NCBI GenBank assembly: GCA_947650285.1
Contig: CANTFL010001207.1
Span: forward strand, 186,001 to 250,000
Reading direction: 5' to 3'
From: Hyaloperonospora brassicae
Taxonomy: Eukaryota > Oomycota > Peronosporomycetes > Peronosporales > Peronosporaceae
DNA: 64,000 nucleotides
Both the position numbers and the translations under genes were made by a program. Within the stretch, counting starts at the first letter, position 1. Every line of letters begins with the position of its first letter. Shown in pieces: positions 30,629 through 41,572 of this stretch. Below the pieces are notes generated by a model. It made no database searches, was not told where the DNA came from, and saw only the letters and a program-made list of their open reading frames with translations.

Positions 30629-33600
30629 ATGAAGCTCGCGTGTCTTGTATGTGAGCAGGTTGTGGACGTGGTTTCTGCGGAGGAAGCGGTTGCTAGCGGT
30701 CAGCAGAGCGTGCGCACTGGAGGCGAAAGGGAACCCCATGCAAACGCGAATGACAGGTCTTTTGCTGCTTCCAGCGGTGCGCTTTCGACAGTACGGATCG
30801 CAGAGGGGAAGAAATCCATAGCTGAAAGTCCAGACGTATCTCGCTGCGCTGTGTGCGATGGTATGTACCACACAGCATGTCTGGTAAGGCTGGCATACGT
30901 CGTGGAACGCGTCGAAACAGCGTTTGGAGCGCCTTTTACGTGCATTCACTGCGTTCATCGGACGAAACTAAGTGCTGGGAAAACGAGCATTGACGTGGAA
31001 GACAATACGCTGCCGCTTCTGGTGCCTGCGCTGGCGTTTCCGTTCGTCAGGCGGTCTCGTGCCGCTGGCAAAGCAGGAAACCTGACGAGAACACGTGGAA
31101 TGGCCATGGAAACTGACAGTATTGCAGGTGACGCATTTCGTTGCAGCAATGATAGCAGCTGGAGAGTATTTTCGACTGTAGTGGAGGTGTGCACGACGTG
31201 CCGACAGGTGCAGATTGCGACAACCGAGACAACCACGTGTCGTAAGTGCCGCAGTGCTCAGCTGCATCAACGCTGTGTGGAGCGTTACCCAATCGAGCGT
31301 GGCGTGAAGCCGAAGAGGAGGAAGGTGTTTCGTGGATTAGGTCGAAAGAGACGGCGGACGTCATTGAAACCAGCCACGTTTAACTGGTGTTCTCCGTGTT
31401 TGACGGAGCATGGCAACCAGCGAACGAAGCAACTGACTCGTGGATCCATTGAGACCCGCACGATTGCAATGCTGGTGAACGATCGGGACAGCAAAACAGA
31501 CGGAGACGTGAAATGGTGGAACAAGTGTAGCATATGTATGGAGCGTTTTTGTCTGCAAGACTTTTGCGATCCGCAGGAAACTGATGCAAGTGTGAGCGAA
31601 GTGCTACAGAACTCGTTAGTGAACGAGGATCTGGAAGAGGGTTGGTGTTGTGGACATTGCGCTCCGTTCGCGGCAAATGCATTGGTGACGGTGCTGATTT
31701 GTGATGAGTGCGATAAGGAATTTGATATGGCGGAATTGAATCCTCCAATTGTCGAGGCTCCCGAGGGCGACTGGTTTTGTTCGGAGTGTAGGGGCGATAC
31801 ACAGCAAGCTGAAGCTGCAGTTGTACGTGCTGCAATCCCAGATGATGTGGCAACAGCGCCCATATGTGATGGATGCAAAGGGAAACTAAACATGGCCGAT
31901 ATGCACTCACCGCCTCGGCGTACCCTGAAAGGCGGCAGGTTTTGCAGGATGTGTGTTTCCACGACGAATGCCTCTGCCCTACATGAAGCCACTGATAGCT
32001 CGACCGTACCACTTGTTCCCGTGACGCTACTGATTTGCGATTTGTGTGACGATGAGTTTGATATGAAGGCACTGAATCCGCCTTTACATGAGGTGCCGTC
32101 CGGTGACTGGTTTTGTCCAGCATGTACTATCACCAAGAACGGTCAGCAGCTGGACAAGAGCGACCGCCCAAAGGCACAAAGAAGCACAACTTTGCGTAAT
32201 CGTGCAAGCAGGCAGCTAGTTGAGACACCGAGACAACCTGTGCCTCTCCCCAGGCAAAATGTGACCAAGGTGCTCGTACTTTGTGACGGCTGCGCTCACG
32301 AGTTTGACCCGTTGACGTTGCATCCTCCTCTGCTGAAACTGCCCGAAAGTGAGTGGTTGTGTCCTGCATGCAGCGATGTCTCCGCATCAGCTTCAGCTAC
32401 TGTACGTGTATGTGCGGTTTGCAACAGCGGCAAGTCCCGTGCGAATGGAAGTATTGTCAATCGAGTACACGACAACAGCGAATATGCGGGCAATGTGATG
32501 CCCTGTGAAGCTTGCCGTGATTCGCGAGCTGGAGGCACACCCTGTGCGCAGCAAGTGGTCTCTGCGACTGCCAGTGACGAGCAAAACGTTGTGGAACCTT
32601 TAGTAGGTGGAAGGAAGCGCAATGGAGTATGTGGAGTGAGTGCCAGCCACGATGACCCTACGAAGCTTAAATCATGCTTCACCGGTCCGCCCGTGACCGA
32701 TGGTAACTCGGTCGTGATTCAGCCTGCTGGTCATCATGCATCAAGCAATGTGTCTGTCGAAGACAACGGCGGCCCAAGTCTGCATATTCCGAGGCCAATT
32801 ACCATGGTGGTGCCTTCTGTTGGTCTGGAACATGAAGAATGGAAAACTGTCAGTAGTGGATGGAGTTTTGCCAACCCGACGTTGCTTACTGCCGATCCGA
32901 ACGACAAGTACTTATCCGAGACGATCTGCGACGTCGGAGAAGCTACAATCATCATTATATGCGATATTTGCTTTGGAGAATTTAACATGCCAGACGTGAC
33001 AGGTACGGATCAAGCGAGCGCGGTCCCTGCTCGTCCGTGGTTTTGCAAGCCTTGCCTTAGAGCCCTTAAGCGCAGCAGAAAGAAAAGGCCGCGATTTTCG
33101 CGGCAAATGGTGACGGAAATGCAAGTTCATGGTCGCCTTTTGCGTGCGACGTCTGCAAAAGTCTCCACCCATGATGCTGTAACTCGACCTGGTACCCCAC
33201 CAACCTCGCGCGAAGAACGGCGTGAGATGTACGAGCTCGTCGGCAGAAGTGTGGGCGTGTTTTTGGAGTGGGATAACCAGTGGGTGATGGGTCGTGTGAC
33301 GACATTTCATGCTACCCACCCTGCAATGCACCATACCATTCGCTGTGACGATGGCGTGGTTCTATCGTTACCGCTGTACGCGTTTCCATTGGTGATCGGG
33401 ACGCGCACTATGGTTTACGTCAAAGTTCCAGCACTGCAAAACCGATGGTGGCCTGCCCAAGTCTTGCGCTTCAATGCCCTTGCACGCAGAATGCACTTCC
33501 CAGTCTACGGTAAAGAGACTGAAGCCGATGCGAGTTTTCGTTTGGTACGAATATTTACCGATACTGGTGAGCACGTAGAGACGACACAGTACGTGTCCTG

Positions 33601-36600
33601 CTGGGTCCCCAAATACCTTTGTCGGAGCATGAAATGGTTCGTCCCGCGAGATTCAAATGTTGTTGCAACGACGAAAACGATAGAGAATGTGGCAGAAAGG
33701 TTTCGAAAATTAGTGGAAAGGGCACAGAAGGAGACACAACTTGAGACCGAGTGTTTGGACCGCGCTTTTCAAATATTGCTAGCCGTGTTCCGACGAGCTT
33801 TGTCAAATCGTGGACAGCCAGAGGTTAGACAACGCTACGATCAAGTCGCCAAGTTGATGGTGGGGAATACTATTGTTGTCACATCGGCGGGCTCATGCGA
33901 CCTACTACCGGGAACATTTTTGGTGAAAAGGTTTGACAGCGATGCGAACAAACATGTCATTTCACCCCGTGGCGATACGGCCAGTGTCGACGATGGCAAT
34001 TCCGATATTGTAGTCGATCTGCTTCTATGTGCTCATGGTGGTATTGTGTACCATCTGGACGACACCCGCGCGTTTAGTGGGCTGGCAGTTCTGCTCGAGT
34101 ATAGTGGGTCTGATCTGGGCGTGGGCATTCCAGGAGACTTTCACTCCAAAGAGCTGCTAGAGAAAGCCATTGTCGAAGAATCTGGCATGCTTCGAGACTC
34201 AGCAGACGCTGCTCGGGAACGTGAAAAAGATTGTACGATGAATCCGTGTAGTCACTGCTTTATGGATTCAGACGAATGCCAGGAAGACACCGATACACGC
34301 AATACAAAACGCAGCCAAGACCATGCAGAAGAATTGACGGTGTGCGTGAAATGCGATCGACGGTTTCACAAAACCTGCTGCGATCCGCCGCGCGCATCGA
34401 TATCGCTTGTGCACCCGGATGACGGACAGGTGCTAGTGAAGGATCTGAACATACCGTTTGTGTGCAGTGATTGCACGGTTTGCTCAGGGTGCCATACGAA
34501 TAATTGCGAAGGACCGCTTCAACCCGAGCAGATTTACACCAGCGAGAAAACAGTGCTGAATGGTGAAGAAGAGTGCCGAGCAACACGATGGTCTCGGTGG
34601 CGGTTACCGTTACAGGCCGTCGCGCTTTGCTCGAAGTGTGTTCCTTACTACAAAGCCAACCAGTTTTGTGGTGTTTGTAGTACTGTCTTGGATGACGCAC
34701 AAGTGACAAGTAACGTCAAGATGCTGGCATGCTCGACATGCCATCACTGGATCCACGCTGATTGCGAACCGGATCCACACTCGGCTTTCCATGCGTTCGA
34801 CAGTACCAATGACTTTGCACTAGACGTCATGACGGATACATCTGGCAATTTATCGAGTCCGCCGGATGCGATGGCCGATTTGCGACCCATTGTTACTATA
34901 GCAAGCCACGAAGGTGACACGAAATTGACGTTGGATGTGAAAGCTGTTGTTGAAAGTCGTTGTGCATCAGATTACAAAACACAATTGAGCGCGACATATT
35001 CTGCAAACAGAGACGACACAGTTGTCAAGAGCGCCAAGCAGGTAGAAGAAGATATCGCGCGTTCTTTGCGGTTTGGAGCTGAGTACGATCCAAAGGTGTT
35101 TCATAATTACGAGTGCCTAACGTGTCGCAAGATCCGTATGCTGCACATTCTTCATCGTCTGGATGTCGAAGACAAGCTGGACCTGTTCAAGGAACCAGTG
35201 ACCGAGGCAATTGCGCCTACGTATTTCGAGACAATCAAGTCACCAATGGATTTGAGTTCTATGCGGCAGAAGGTCCTCGAAGGGAGGTACAGAAGTGTTA
35301 ATTTTCGCGTCTTTCGGGACGACTTTGAGCTGATGTGCTTAAACGCGGTAACCTTTAACTCAAAGGAGCGTGATTTCTTGGTTTGGCGCGAGGCTTGGCG
35401 GTTCTATGGCCAGGGGCAGAGAATATTCAGGCAAATCGCACCAAAGGCACGAATGAAGCATCGTGGAGGACGCTACCATGATGCTCTGTTGGTTGCAGCG
35501 AAGCGGCAGCTGCCAAACAATTCTGCGCTTGCAGGCAAAACGCAGTCTAGTGGTGATTCGTTCGAGAATGGCAAAGACGGTTGCGATAACGAGGATGACG
35601 ACGATCTTGACGACGATGAAGACGGCGACAACGGCTCGGATGCAGGGTCGGATGTTTTTGGTGGGGGAGGTAGGAATCGCGAAAAAGTTGCCACGTCGAA
35701 GAGTTCGGCTCGCAAGTATGGTTCGGAAGCTGCATCGGCTCACAATAGCGATGCAAGCAGCGCGTTTCTCGATTACGCAAGACAAGGTAAGCGAAGCGAG
35801 TCTGCGATTGACATCGCGCCTGCATCGGCAACAAACGGAGCAGCACCAGCTGCCACCACGGCACTTGTTGAGCACCTTGTAGGCGCAAACGCGTCACCCA
35901 TTTACCAGACGAAGCTCCGTGTAAGCAGCTTCACCTCGCGTATACCGCTTTTCCAGATTGCACAGACGCAAGCATCAGCACATCTCTCGAGCTGGTTAGA
36001 TATGTGCACAGTGTGCGGCAGTGCGGGACTGCATAGCGACTTTATCTTTTGTGTGGACTGCGGAGAAGGCTTCCATCTATTCTGTGTCCCTGGAATGGAG
36101 GCTACTGGTATAGACGGCAACGAGCAACTGCGTAAATATTGGCGCTGCCTCAACTGCAAGATCTGCCAGGTATGTGGTCGATCTGGAACCGTTTGCGTAC
36201 CCGACAACAGGAGCAGTCGTGCTGTTGCTACTGCTGGAAATGTGGATGTGCTTGTTCCGGCTACGCAAATGGCTGGAGTGGAGCTGGATTCGGCGCACGA
36301 GTTATCTGCGGGCGATCCACTTGTGCTATGCGCGCATTGTCATCGCGGCTATCATGGGTCATGCCTAGTACCGTCTATCCACTTACCTTCAGCTTCCAAG
36401 AGAGGCGACGGTAGCACAGTGGTTCCGACTATTTACTGCTCTAGTTGCATGGCGTGCACAAACTGTAAGGCTGCTAAAGGTGGCAGCATTGAGTCTCCGA
36501 AGTCAGAAGATACGAAGAAGAACCAGACACTCACAGCTGCTCGCACGTATAGTTACGAGCGGAGCAAGTGTTTGCATTGCCATAGCTTCAAGGAGCGTGA

Positions 36601-39600
36601 AGCAGAAGCACAAAAGGATCGTAATCGACTGTTGGCGGAAGTTTGGAATGCTGCAGCGCGCAAGCGCAAGAGAGACGCAGACAAGTGTCCGCTCTGTCGA
36701 CGCAAGTGGCATGCTGAGTTTGAAGAGCTTATGCAATGCGATGCTTGCGAACATTGGGTGCATCCATTGTGTGATGCGATGTTGAAAGCGGAGCCGCAGC
36801 GTTATCACACGCTGGTAAATGATGCTAATGCGGTGTACGTATGTGCTGCTTGTCGCCCACAGGAACGTAAGCACATTGCCGACAAGTTCTTTTCTGACGC
36901 TGATAGCTGGCGCTGTCAGATACTTCTTGCTGATATCCAGCGTAAGCGCTTACAATGTGATTCGAGTTGGAGGGAAACCCAAATGCAGCTAAGACAGGTT
37001 GAACGTTGGAAACGTCTAGCCGACCACACGCCTGTCTACCTGTACGTGCTGCGCCTGGGCGAAGAGTGTCTTCGGGACTTTGCTTATCAAAGTCTCAGCT
37101 TTCAAAGCAACTGGTACCGTGTTACGAAGCAGCAGGAACTGGACAAATGCGGAGTCCTTTTGCCCGAGTGGCTACTGCGCAAGGCAAGTCGCTACATGCG
37201 GTTCAAGAGGTACGTGCGTGGGCCACGCGCAGCGGCGCGGCGTCGCGATCGCAAACTGGAGAATTGTCATTCGAAGCAAGCTGATAGTGCAAACGCTCGC
37301 ACGAATGCAAGCGCCATCTGCACGCTTGTTTCTGAGGCTGCTAGCTGTGCTGCTTTCTTGGCCTGTGTGCATCTGCTGTATGGGTGGCGTCCGCTTCCTG
37401 AGGTTGTTATTCATATGCTGTCAAGAAACGAGGGACCGGGTGTTGGCGTGGAGCATTGTAGGCTAGACGCGTCGCTTCTAAGGCGTCTACGAAGTGGTGA
37501 AAACGTTCATGACGAGGAAGCAAAATCGGGGCTGGAGTTGGAGAAGGAAATCGCGGCTATCATGGAGCAGCATGACCGCGAAGTTATGGAGCCACTCACG
37601 CATAAACCGTCAGTGGGGCTTACGAGATGTGATTTCGGCAATGGCGAAACTAGCCCTGCAACGTCGATTGCAACTTCATCGAGCGGGAGAACGGACTTTT
37701 TGACGACTAGCCAAAGCAGTGTTACGTTGAAGGCGGCAAGATCAGCTCGATGTACGACTGAAGTCAACATACACACCGTCACGCCTGCTTGTCGTCAAGT
37801 GCACGAGTCACCATTGTCAGCATCCTCGACGATGGTACCTCGCGCACTTGACGATGCCGAAGAAAGCGTCAGTATGGCTTGCACGACAACTGCAACGCCG
37901 CTGCGAGGTCGGCCAGCCGGAATTTTTGGCGACATGAATGACGGCGAGTCCTCGGGGGTATTGACGACTGATCTATTTGACGACAGTCGGTCTTGTGCGC
38001 TATGTTTCGTAGTTGGTGACAACACGGCGTGCGGAAGATTGCTTTACACCGAATTTGAAACTTGGGTGCATGTGAATTGTGCGCTTTGGTCCATGGAGGT
38101 ATACGAAGGTGAGTCAGGTGTGTTGCACAACTGCAGCAAAGCAAAACATCGCAGTCGTCTCATCCGCTGCAATGTGTGTGGACTCATGGGGGCAACAATT
38201 GGCTGCTCTGTTGCTCGCTGCACGACGCACTACCACTTTCCGTGTGCAGTGGATGCTGGAGTCGCCTTTCTGCCCAATGGCGAGACTTGCTGCCCTCTTG
38301 CACTGCATTTGGAGAGCGTGGCACGGAAACTAAAAGCCGTGAATGGTGGGTCGTTGGCTTTCACAAGAACGATTGGTGGAGCTGAGTCCAAGGTAGAAGC
38401 TGTCGTACAAGTATGCTCTGGAAACGAACAAACAGGCGCTATAAAAGATGGTCTAAGAACGGATGACGAAACCAGTGGAACGGTTGGTACGACTGCCTGG
38501 CACGGTCAAGGCACAACAGAATCCAACGCACTATCTGCCACAGCTGACAGTGCCAGTAGTACTGCGATGGCAACATTTACACGTGACATGAAGGCAGAAA
38601 ATGTCCCGGACAAGAAGACAAGCGACCGTGGATCACGAAACACTGGACAAGACAAGTCAAAGCTAAATGCTGAAAGCAAAACCGCAGTTCTGCAGCAGAT
38701 AGAGCACGTGCTGCCTGTCATTGACCCTCGAACAGAACCGCGAAGATGCCTTGTCAGTGATCCACCCCTTTTGACAGCGTGGGAGTTGAAGAAGAAGAAG
38801 CGAGCAGAGCTCAAACGTGGCATCAAGCCACGAACGATGTGCTACCGCGTCGGCGCATTGACTGTCCATTCTCTTGGGCACGTTTTTGTCGGGAACGAAA
38901 GCTTTCACTCACGAACGGCTATTTATCCGCTAGGCTTCCGCAGCACGCGTATTTTCTGGAGTACGCGCAAGTTGGGAACGCGATGTCTGTACGAGTGTGT
39001 AATATCGAGCACCGAGATTGAAGAGCGACGCGCTCGGCGACGAAAAAAGCTGGAAAAAGGGGCGGTCGGCACAGAACGAATTGAAGACACCGAGTACAAT
39101 CGACCGCAGCAGAAACCACGAGCACTGTTTCGACTGACGGCTTCAGACGACAAAGAGCGACCCATTGTTGCTTCCACACCTGAGGATGCATTAGTTGAGC
39201 TCCGGAGCCGCGTGGTAGCTCTGTACGAAGAGCAGCGAGACCCTTGTGCTAGCTCCCGACACGTTGGTCGAAGCGCTACGGTAGACATGGAGCCAAACCC
39301 ATTTCTGAAGCGCAGCTCGTGGCTCTCTTTTGCATTGAGAGGCGACTTCTTCTTTGGCTTTGGGTTAGCTGAGATCGCCCGCCACATCGAGGAGCTTCCC
39401 TATGCTGCAACTACCGCAATCAGCCGCTGGTCTGTCGCGAAGAAGCTTCGACAGCAGCAGCAACGTCAGGGGCAAAGCCCGTTACCTGGTTCTGCGGTTG
39501 CAACGTGGGGACCTGGTTCGCGGAAGAGATGCTTGGAGACAATGGAACAAAGTGCTGAAGGTGCAGCGGAAGCGGTTGATGCAATGACCGAAGGTACCGA

Positions 39601-40378
39601 TGAAGAACAGCAATACGAGTTTGCACACGAGCTGCCATCTCTCGAAGCTTTTCAGACGGCGGAACGCGTGATCGAGCAGTTGGTCCGGGCTGAGCAGCGT
39701 GCGCGGCAATCTTCTGGGTGCGCCCGGACCGATGGCTTTGCAGGCAACCGCCTCTTTGGCATGCCAAAGAAAAGGAAAACATTGCCGCAGCGCCAAGTGC
39801 TTAATAAAGAAGCGAGCAACGAGCCTGTGCCTGGAGCTGCGAACAATGGGAGTATCGGAAGTGGGGTTACAAGCACTGGGGGCGTGGCAATGGACATCGA
39901 GCATTTGCCGATTACGATGCAGTATCGGGAATTGCGCCGTCGGCCATTTGGCGAGCGCATGTTGGTACGCAAGTCGTCTATCCATGGCTACGGCTTGTTT
40001 CTAAAAGAACCCGTGAACGAAGGACAGATGATTGTCGAGTATCAAGGCCAAATCGTGGGTCAACTCGTAGCAGACGCACGAGAACGACGCTACGAGGAGC
40101 AAGGGGTTGGCAGCTGCTACATGTTTCGACTGGACGAAAAGACGATTATCGACGCCACGCGTTGCGGTAACCTCGCGCGCTTTATCAACCATTCGTGCGA
40201 CCCAAAGGCTTTTGCGCGTGTCGTAGCGGTAGAAGGTGGCGAGAAGAAAATTGTCATCTTTGCCAAGCGTGCAATTGCGATGGGGGACGAGGTGACGTAC
40301 GATTACAAGTTTCCGATCGAAGACGAAGCGATTCGCTGCGATTGTAATGCTACTAATTGTATTGGCCGGATGAACTAG
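30629..40378 (+). CDS. Trithorax/MLL-type histone H3K4 methyltransferase, 3249 aa, intronless
   Basis: One uninterrupted exon of 9,750 bp; 30629 is the first in-frame ATG. Order: N-terminal PHD-like fingers (about 5-345); five short CDxC...WFCxxC modules at about 355, 411, 466, 549 and 776 that keep the first and last Cys pairs of a PHD finger but not its H-x2-C; a Tudor/PWWP-like region (863-1007); PHD-type fingers (about 1205-1285, 1348-1385); a bromodomain (about 1500-1600, FKEPVTEAIAPTYFETIKSP); an acidic run (about 1655); further PHD fingers (1791-1930, 2020-2080); an extended PHD (2455-2567); FYRN (2739-2795, SLGHV and YPLGF); FYRC (2844-2926); SET (3107-3224, with SIHGYGLF, RFINHSCDP and DEVTYDYKF) and a post-SET CxC-x4-C. 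All SET catalytic motifs are present. The PHD-bromodomain-ePHD-FYRN-FYRC-SET order is that of animal MLL1/trithorax, acting in COMPASS-like complexes in the nucleus. Confidence 0.92.
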   Translation: MKLACLVCEQVVDVVSAEEAVASGQQSVRTGGEREPHANANDRSFAASSGALSTVRIAEGKKSIAESPDVSRCAVCDGMYHTACLVRLAYVVERVETAFGAPFTCIHCVHRTKLSAGKTSIDVEDNTLPLLVPALAFPFVRRSRAAGKAGNLTRTRGMAMETDSIAGDAFRCSNDSSWRVFSTVVEVCTTCRQVQIATTETTTCRKCRSAQLHQRCVERYPIERGVKPKRRKVFRGLGRKRRRTSLKPATFNWCSPCLTEHGNQRTKQLTRGSIETRTIAMLVNDRDSKTDGDVKWWNKCSICMERFCLQDFCDPQETDASVSEVLQNSLVNEDLEEGWCCGHCAPFAANALVTVLICDECDKEFDMAELNPPIVEAPEGDWFCSECRGDTQQAEAAVVRAAIPDDVATAPICDGCKGKLNMADMHSPPRRTLKGGRFCRMCVSTTNASALHEATDSSTVPLVPVTLLICDLCDDEFDMKALNPPLHEVPSGDWFCPACTITKNGQQLDKSDRPKAQRSTTLRNRASRQLVETPRQPVPLPRQNVTKVLVLCDGCAHEFDPLTLHPPLLKLPESEWLCPACSDVSASASATVRVCAVCNSGKSRANGSIVNRVHDNSEYAGNVMPCEACRDSRAGGTPCAQQVVSATASDEQNVVEPLVGGRKRNGVCGVSASHDDPTKLKSCFTGPPVTDGNSVVIQPAGHHASSNVSVEDNGGPSLHIPRPITMVVPSVGLEHEEWKTVSSGWSFANPTLLTADPNDKYLSETICDVGEATIIIICDICFGEFNMPDVTGTDQASAVPARPWFCKPCLRALKRSRKKRPRFSRQMVTEMQVHGRLLRATSAKVSTHDAVTRPGTPPTSREERREMYELVGRSVGVFLEWDNQWVMGRVTTFHATHPAMHHTIRCDDGVVLSLPLYAFPLVIGTRTMVYVKVPALQNRWWPAQVLRFNALARRMHFPVYGKETEADASFRLVRIFTDTGEHVETTQYVSCWVPKYLCRSMKWFVPRDSNVVATTKTIENVAERFRKLVERAQKETQLETECLDRAFQILLAVFRRALSNRGQPEVRQRYDQVAKLMVGNTIVVTSAGSCDLLPGTFLVKRFDSDANKHVISPRGDTASVDDGNSDIVVDLLLCAHGGIVYHLDDTRAFSGLAVLLEYSGSDLGVGIPGDFHSKELLEKAIVEESGMLRDSADAAREREKDCTMNPCSHCFMDSDECQEDTDTRNTKRSQDHAEELTVCVKCDRRFHKTCCDPPRASISLVHPDDGQVLVKDLNIPFVCSDCTVCSGCHTNNCEGPLQPEQIYTSEKTVLNGEEECRATRWSRWRLPLQAVALCSKCVPYYKANQFCGVCSTVLDDAQVTSNVKMLACSTCHHWIHADCEPDPHSAFHAFDSTNDFALDVMTDTSGNLSSPPDAMADLRPIVTIASHEGDTKLTLDVKAVVESRCASDYKTQLSATYSANRDDTVVKSAKQVEEDIARSLRFGAEYDPKVFHNYECLTCRKIRMLHILHRLDVEDKLDLFKEPVTEAIAPTYFETIKSPMDLSSMRQKVLEGRYRSVNFRVFRDDFELMCLNAVTFNSKERDFLVWREAWRFYGQGQRIFRQIAPKARMKHRGGRYHDALLVAAKRQLPNNSALAGKTQSSGDSFENGKDGCDNEDDDDLDDDEDGDNGSDAGSDVFGGGGRNREKVATSKSSARKYGSEAASAHNSDASSAFLDYARQGKRSESAIDIAPASATNGAAPAATTALVEHLVGANASPIYQTKLRVSSFTSRIPLFQIAQTQASAHLSSWLDMCTVCGSAGLHSDFIFCVDCGEGFHLFCVPGMEATGIDGNEQLRKYWRCLNCKICQVCGRSGTVCVPDNRSSRAVATAGNVDVLVPATQMAGVELDSAHELSAGDPLVLCAHCHRGYHGSCLVPSIHLPSASKRGDGSTVVPTIYCSSCMACTNCKAAKGGSIESPKSEDTKKNQTLTAARTYSYERSKCLHCHSFKEREAEAQKDRNRLLAEVWNAAARKRKRDADKCPLCRRKWHAEFEELMQCDACEHWVHPLCDAMLKAEPQRYHTLVNDANAVYVCAACRPQERKHIADKFFSDADSWRCQILLADIQRKRLQCDSSWRETQMQLRQVERWKRLADHTPVYLYVLRLGEECLRDFAYQSLSFQSNWYRVTKQQELDKCGVLLPEWLLRKASRYMRFKRYVRGPRAAARRRDRKLENCHSKQADSANARTNASAICTLVSEAASCAAFLACVHLLYGWRPLPEVVIHMLSRNEGPGVGVEHCRLDASLLRRLRSGENVHDEEAKSGLELEKEIAAIMEQHDREVMEPLTHKPSVGLTRCDFGNGETSPATSIATSSSGRTDFLTTSQSSVTLKAARSARCTTEVNIHTVTPACRQVHESPLSASSTMVPRALDDAEESVSMACTTTATPLRGRPAGIFGDMNDGESSGVLTTDLFDDSRSCALCFVVGDNTACGRLLYTEFETWVHVNCALWSMEVYEGESGVLHNCSKAKHRSRLIRCNVCGLMGATIGCSVARCTTHYHFPCAVDAGVAFLPNGETCCPLALHLESVARKLKAVNGGSLAFTRTIGGAESKVEAVVQVCSGNEQTGAIKDGLRTDDETSGTVGTTAWHGQGTTESNALSATADSASSTAMATFTRDMKAENVPDKKTSDRGSRNTGQDKSKLNAESKTAVLQQIEHVLPVIDPRTEPRRCLVSDPPLLTAWELKKKKRAELKRGIKPRTMCYRVGALTVHSLGHVFVGNESFHSRTAIYPLGFRSTRIFWSTRKLGTRCLYECVISSTEIEERRARRRKKLEKGAVGTERIEDTEYNRPQQKPRALFRLTASDDKERPIVASTPEDALVELRSRVVALYEEQRDPCASSRHVGRSATVDMEPNPFLKRSSWLSFALRGDFFFGFGLAEIARHIEELPYAATTAISRWSVAKKLRQQQQRQGQSPLPGSAVATWGPGSRKRCLETMEQSAEGAAEAVDAMTEGTDEEQQYEFAHELPSLEAFQTAERVIEQLVRAEQRARQSSGCARTDGFAGNRLFGMPKKRKTLPQRQVLNKEASNEPVPGAANNGSIGSGVTSTGGVAMDIEHLPITMQYRELRRRPFGERMLVRKSSIHGYGLFLKEPVNEGQMIVEYQGQIVGQLVADARERRYEEQGVGSCYMFRLDEKTIIDATRCGNLARFINHSCDPKAFARVVAVEGGEKKIVIFAKRAIAMGDEVTYDYKFPIEDEAIRCDCNATNCIGRMN

Positions 40379-41495
40379 ACCACGTCACGGCACGTGGAAA
40401 TGTACCGTACTGTCATATCTGACGGAAGACTTCCCGTCGAGTCTGGTTTTGTCCACACAATCGAATTTTGTCGTTACACACTTGAAAAAGCCGGAGCACG
40501 AGTGATCGTACGATCGATCGAGATAAGTTCGGAAGCTTTGCGAGGTCAACGCAGCGTGTGCTTTTGCTGGATTACAAGACCGGACCCTCATTTGTTCCGT
40601 TTACAACGACCCAAGTGGTGTTCTTGAGCCGGCAGATCACTTTTGGCCGCCTGCGGAATACCGTTCTGACCTGTGTCAGAAATGAACTGGAGCTTAGTAC
40701 TTGCGCATGATGACGGATGGAAGAAACGTCATTCGTTTCCAGTTCTTTGGGCAAGTCAGACAGCACAGATCGTGATCCGACGCAACAACAGTAGTAGCAC
40801 GACGTCTCATAAGGGTAGAGAATGCGTGGAAATGAGCTGATGAGAGCGTTTGACGAAGGTATCGCATACGTGCGCTCCTGCTGTAAGTGCGTAAAGTGTA
40901 CGTATTGCCAGTGGCATCGGCACAGCAAGTACTTAACTACGTCTTGTCTTTGTGCATCGAGACCTCTGTTTTGTGTTAGTGTCCGTCTCGGTAATTTTGC
41001 GTCAGGTTGATGCCCATTTTCCCTGCGCTATGTTTTAAACAGATTTGAGTAGACACTGACATTCGATTCGTACACACACTCGTGTTGCGTAGTTACTAAA
41101 TGTTGCGGTGAAGTGTGGTTTATTAGGGATATACGTGACAATTTAGTGCCTTTGTTCGATACCACGTGTGTGCGATCGGCAACATCAAAGTCTACTGAGT
41201 CTTTGCCACATACCTATATGGGTTTGCACTCACTGATCGATTATATGGAACATCACGCTACGATCGTCACCACCAGCGGTGTCTCAGGTTAACCCTATCA
41301 TCATTTGTCGCACCTACTTAGCAGACACCAACTCAGCAGGCCATACGGCTCCACAAAGTGCCATCTCGAGCAGTATGAGGCTATCAGCATCAAGCTGCTG
41401 CGCAGCACCACTGCGAAACGGCGTACTAGGACCGAAGAAGTGTGATCGAGGCGCTGCCACGATCACATTTCAAGTAGTAAAGTTATAAGAATCTC

Positions 41496-41572
41496 ATTCA
41501 TTAAAAGTTCAAGTTTGTGCTTCACATAGTTTGCGAAACTACGTGAAGCACAAACTTGGACTTTTAGTGAAT
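41496..41572. repeat. 77-nt near-perfect inverted repeat (hairpin)
   Basis: Two arms of about 37 nt are separated by a 3-nt loop. The left arm starts ATTCATTAAAAGTTCAAGTT and the right arm is its reverse complement with about three mismatches. It lies in A+T-rich DNA about 1.1 kb after the methyltransferase stop codon. It could be a foldback/MITE relic or a hairpin RNA source. Confidence 0.85.

Noticed and set aside
31285..32136. 283-codon minus-strand frame inside the methyltransferase
   Set aside because: It is the antisense shadow of the repeated PHD-like modules and is Ser/Cys/His-rich without any domain of its own.
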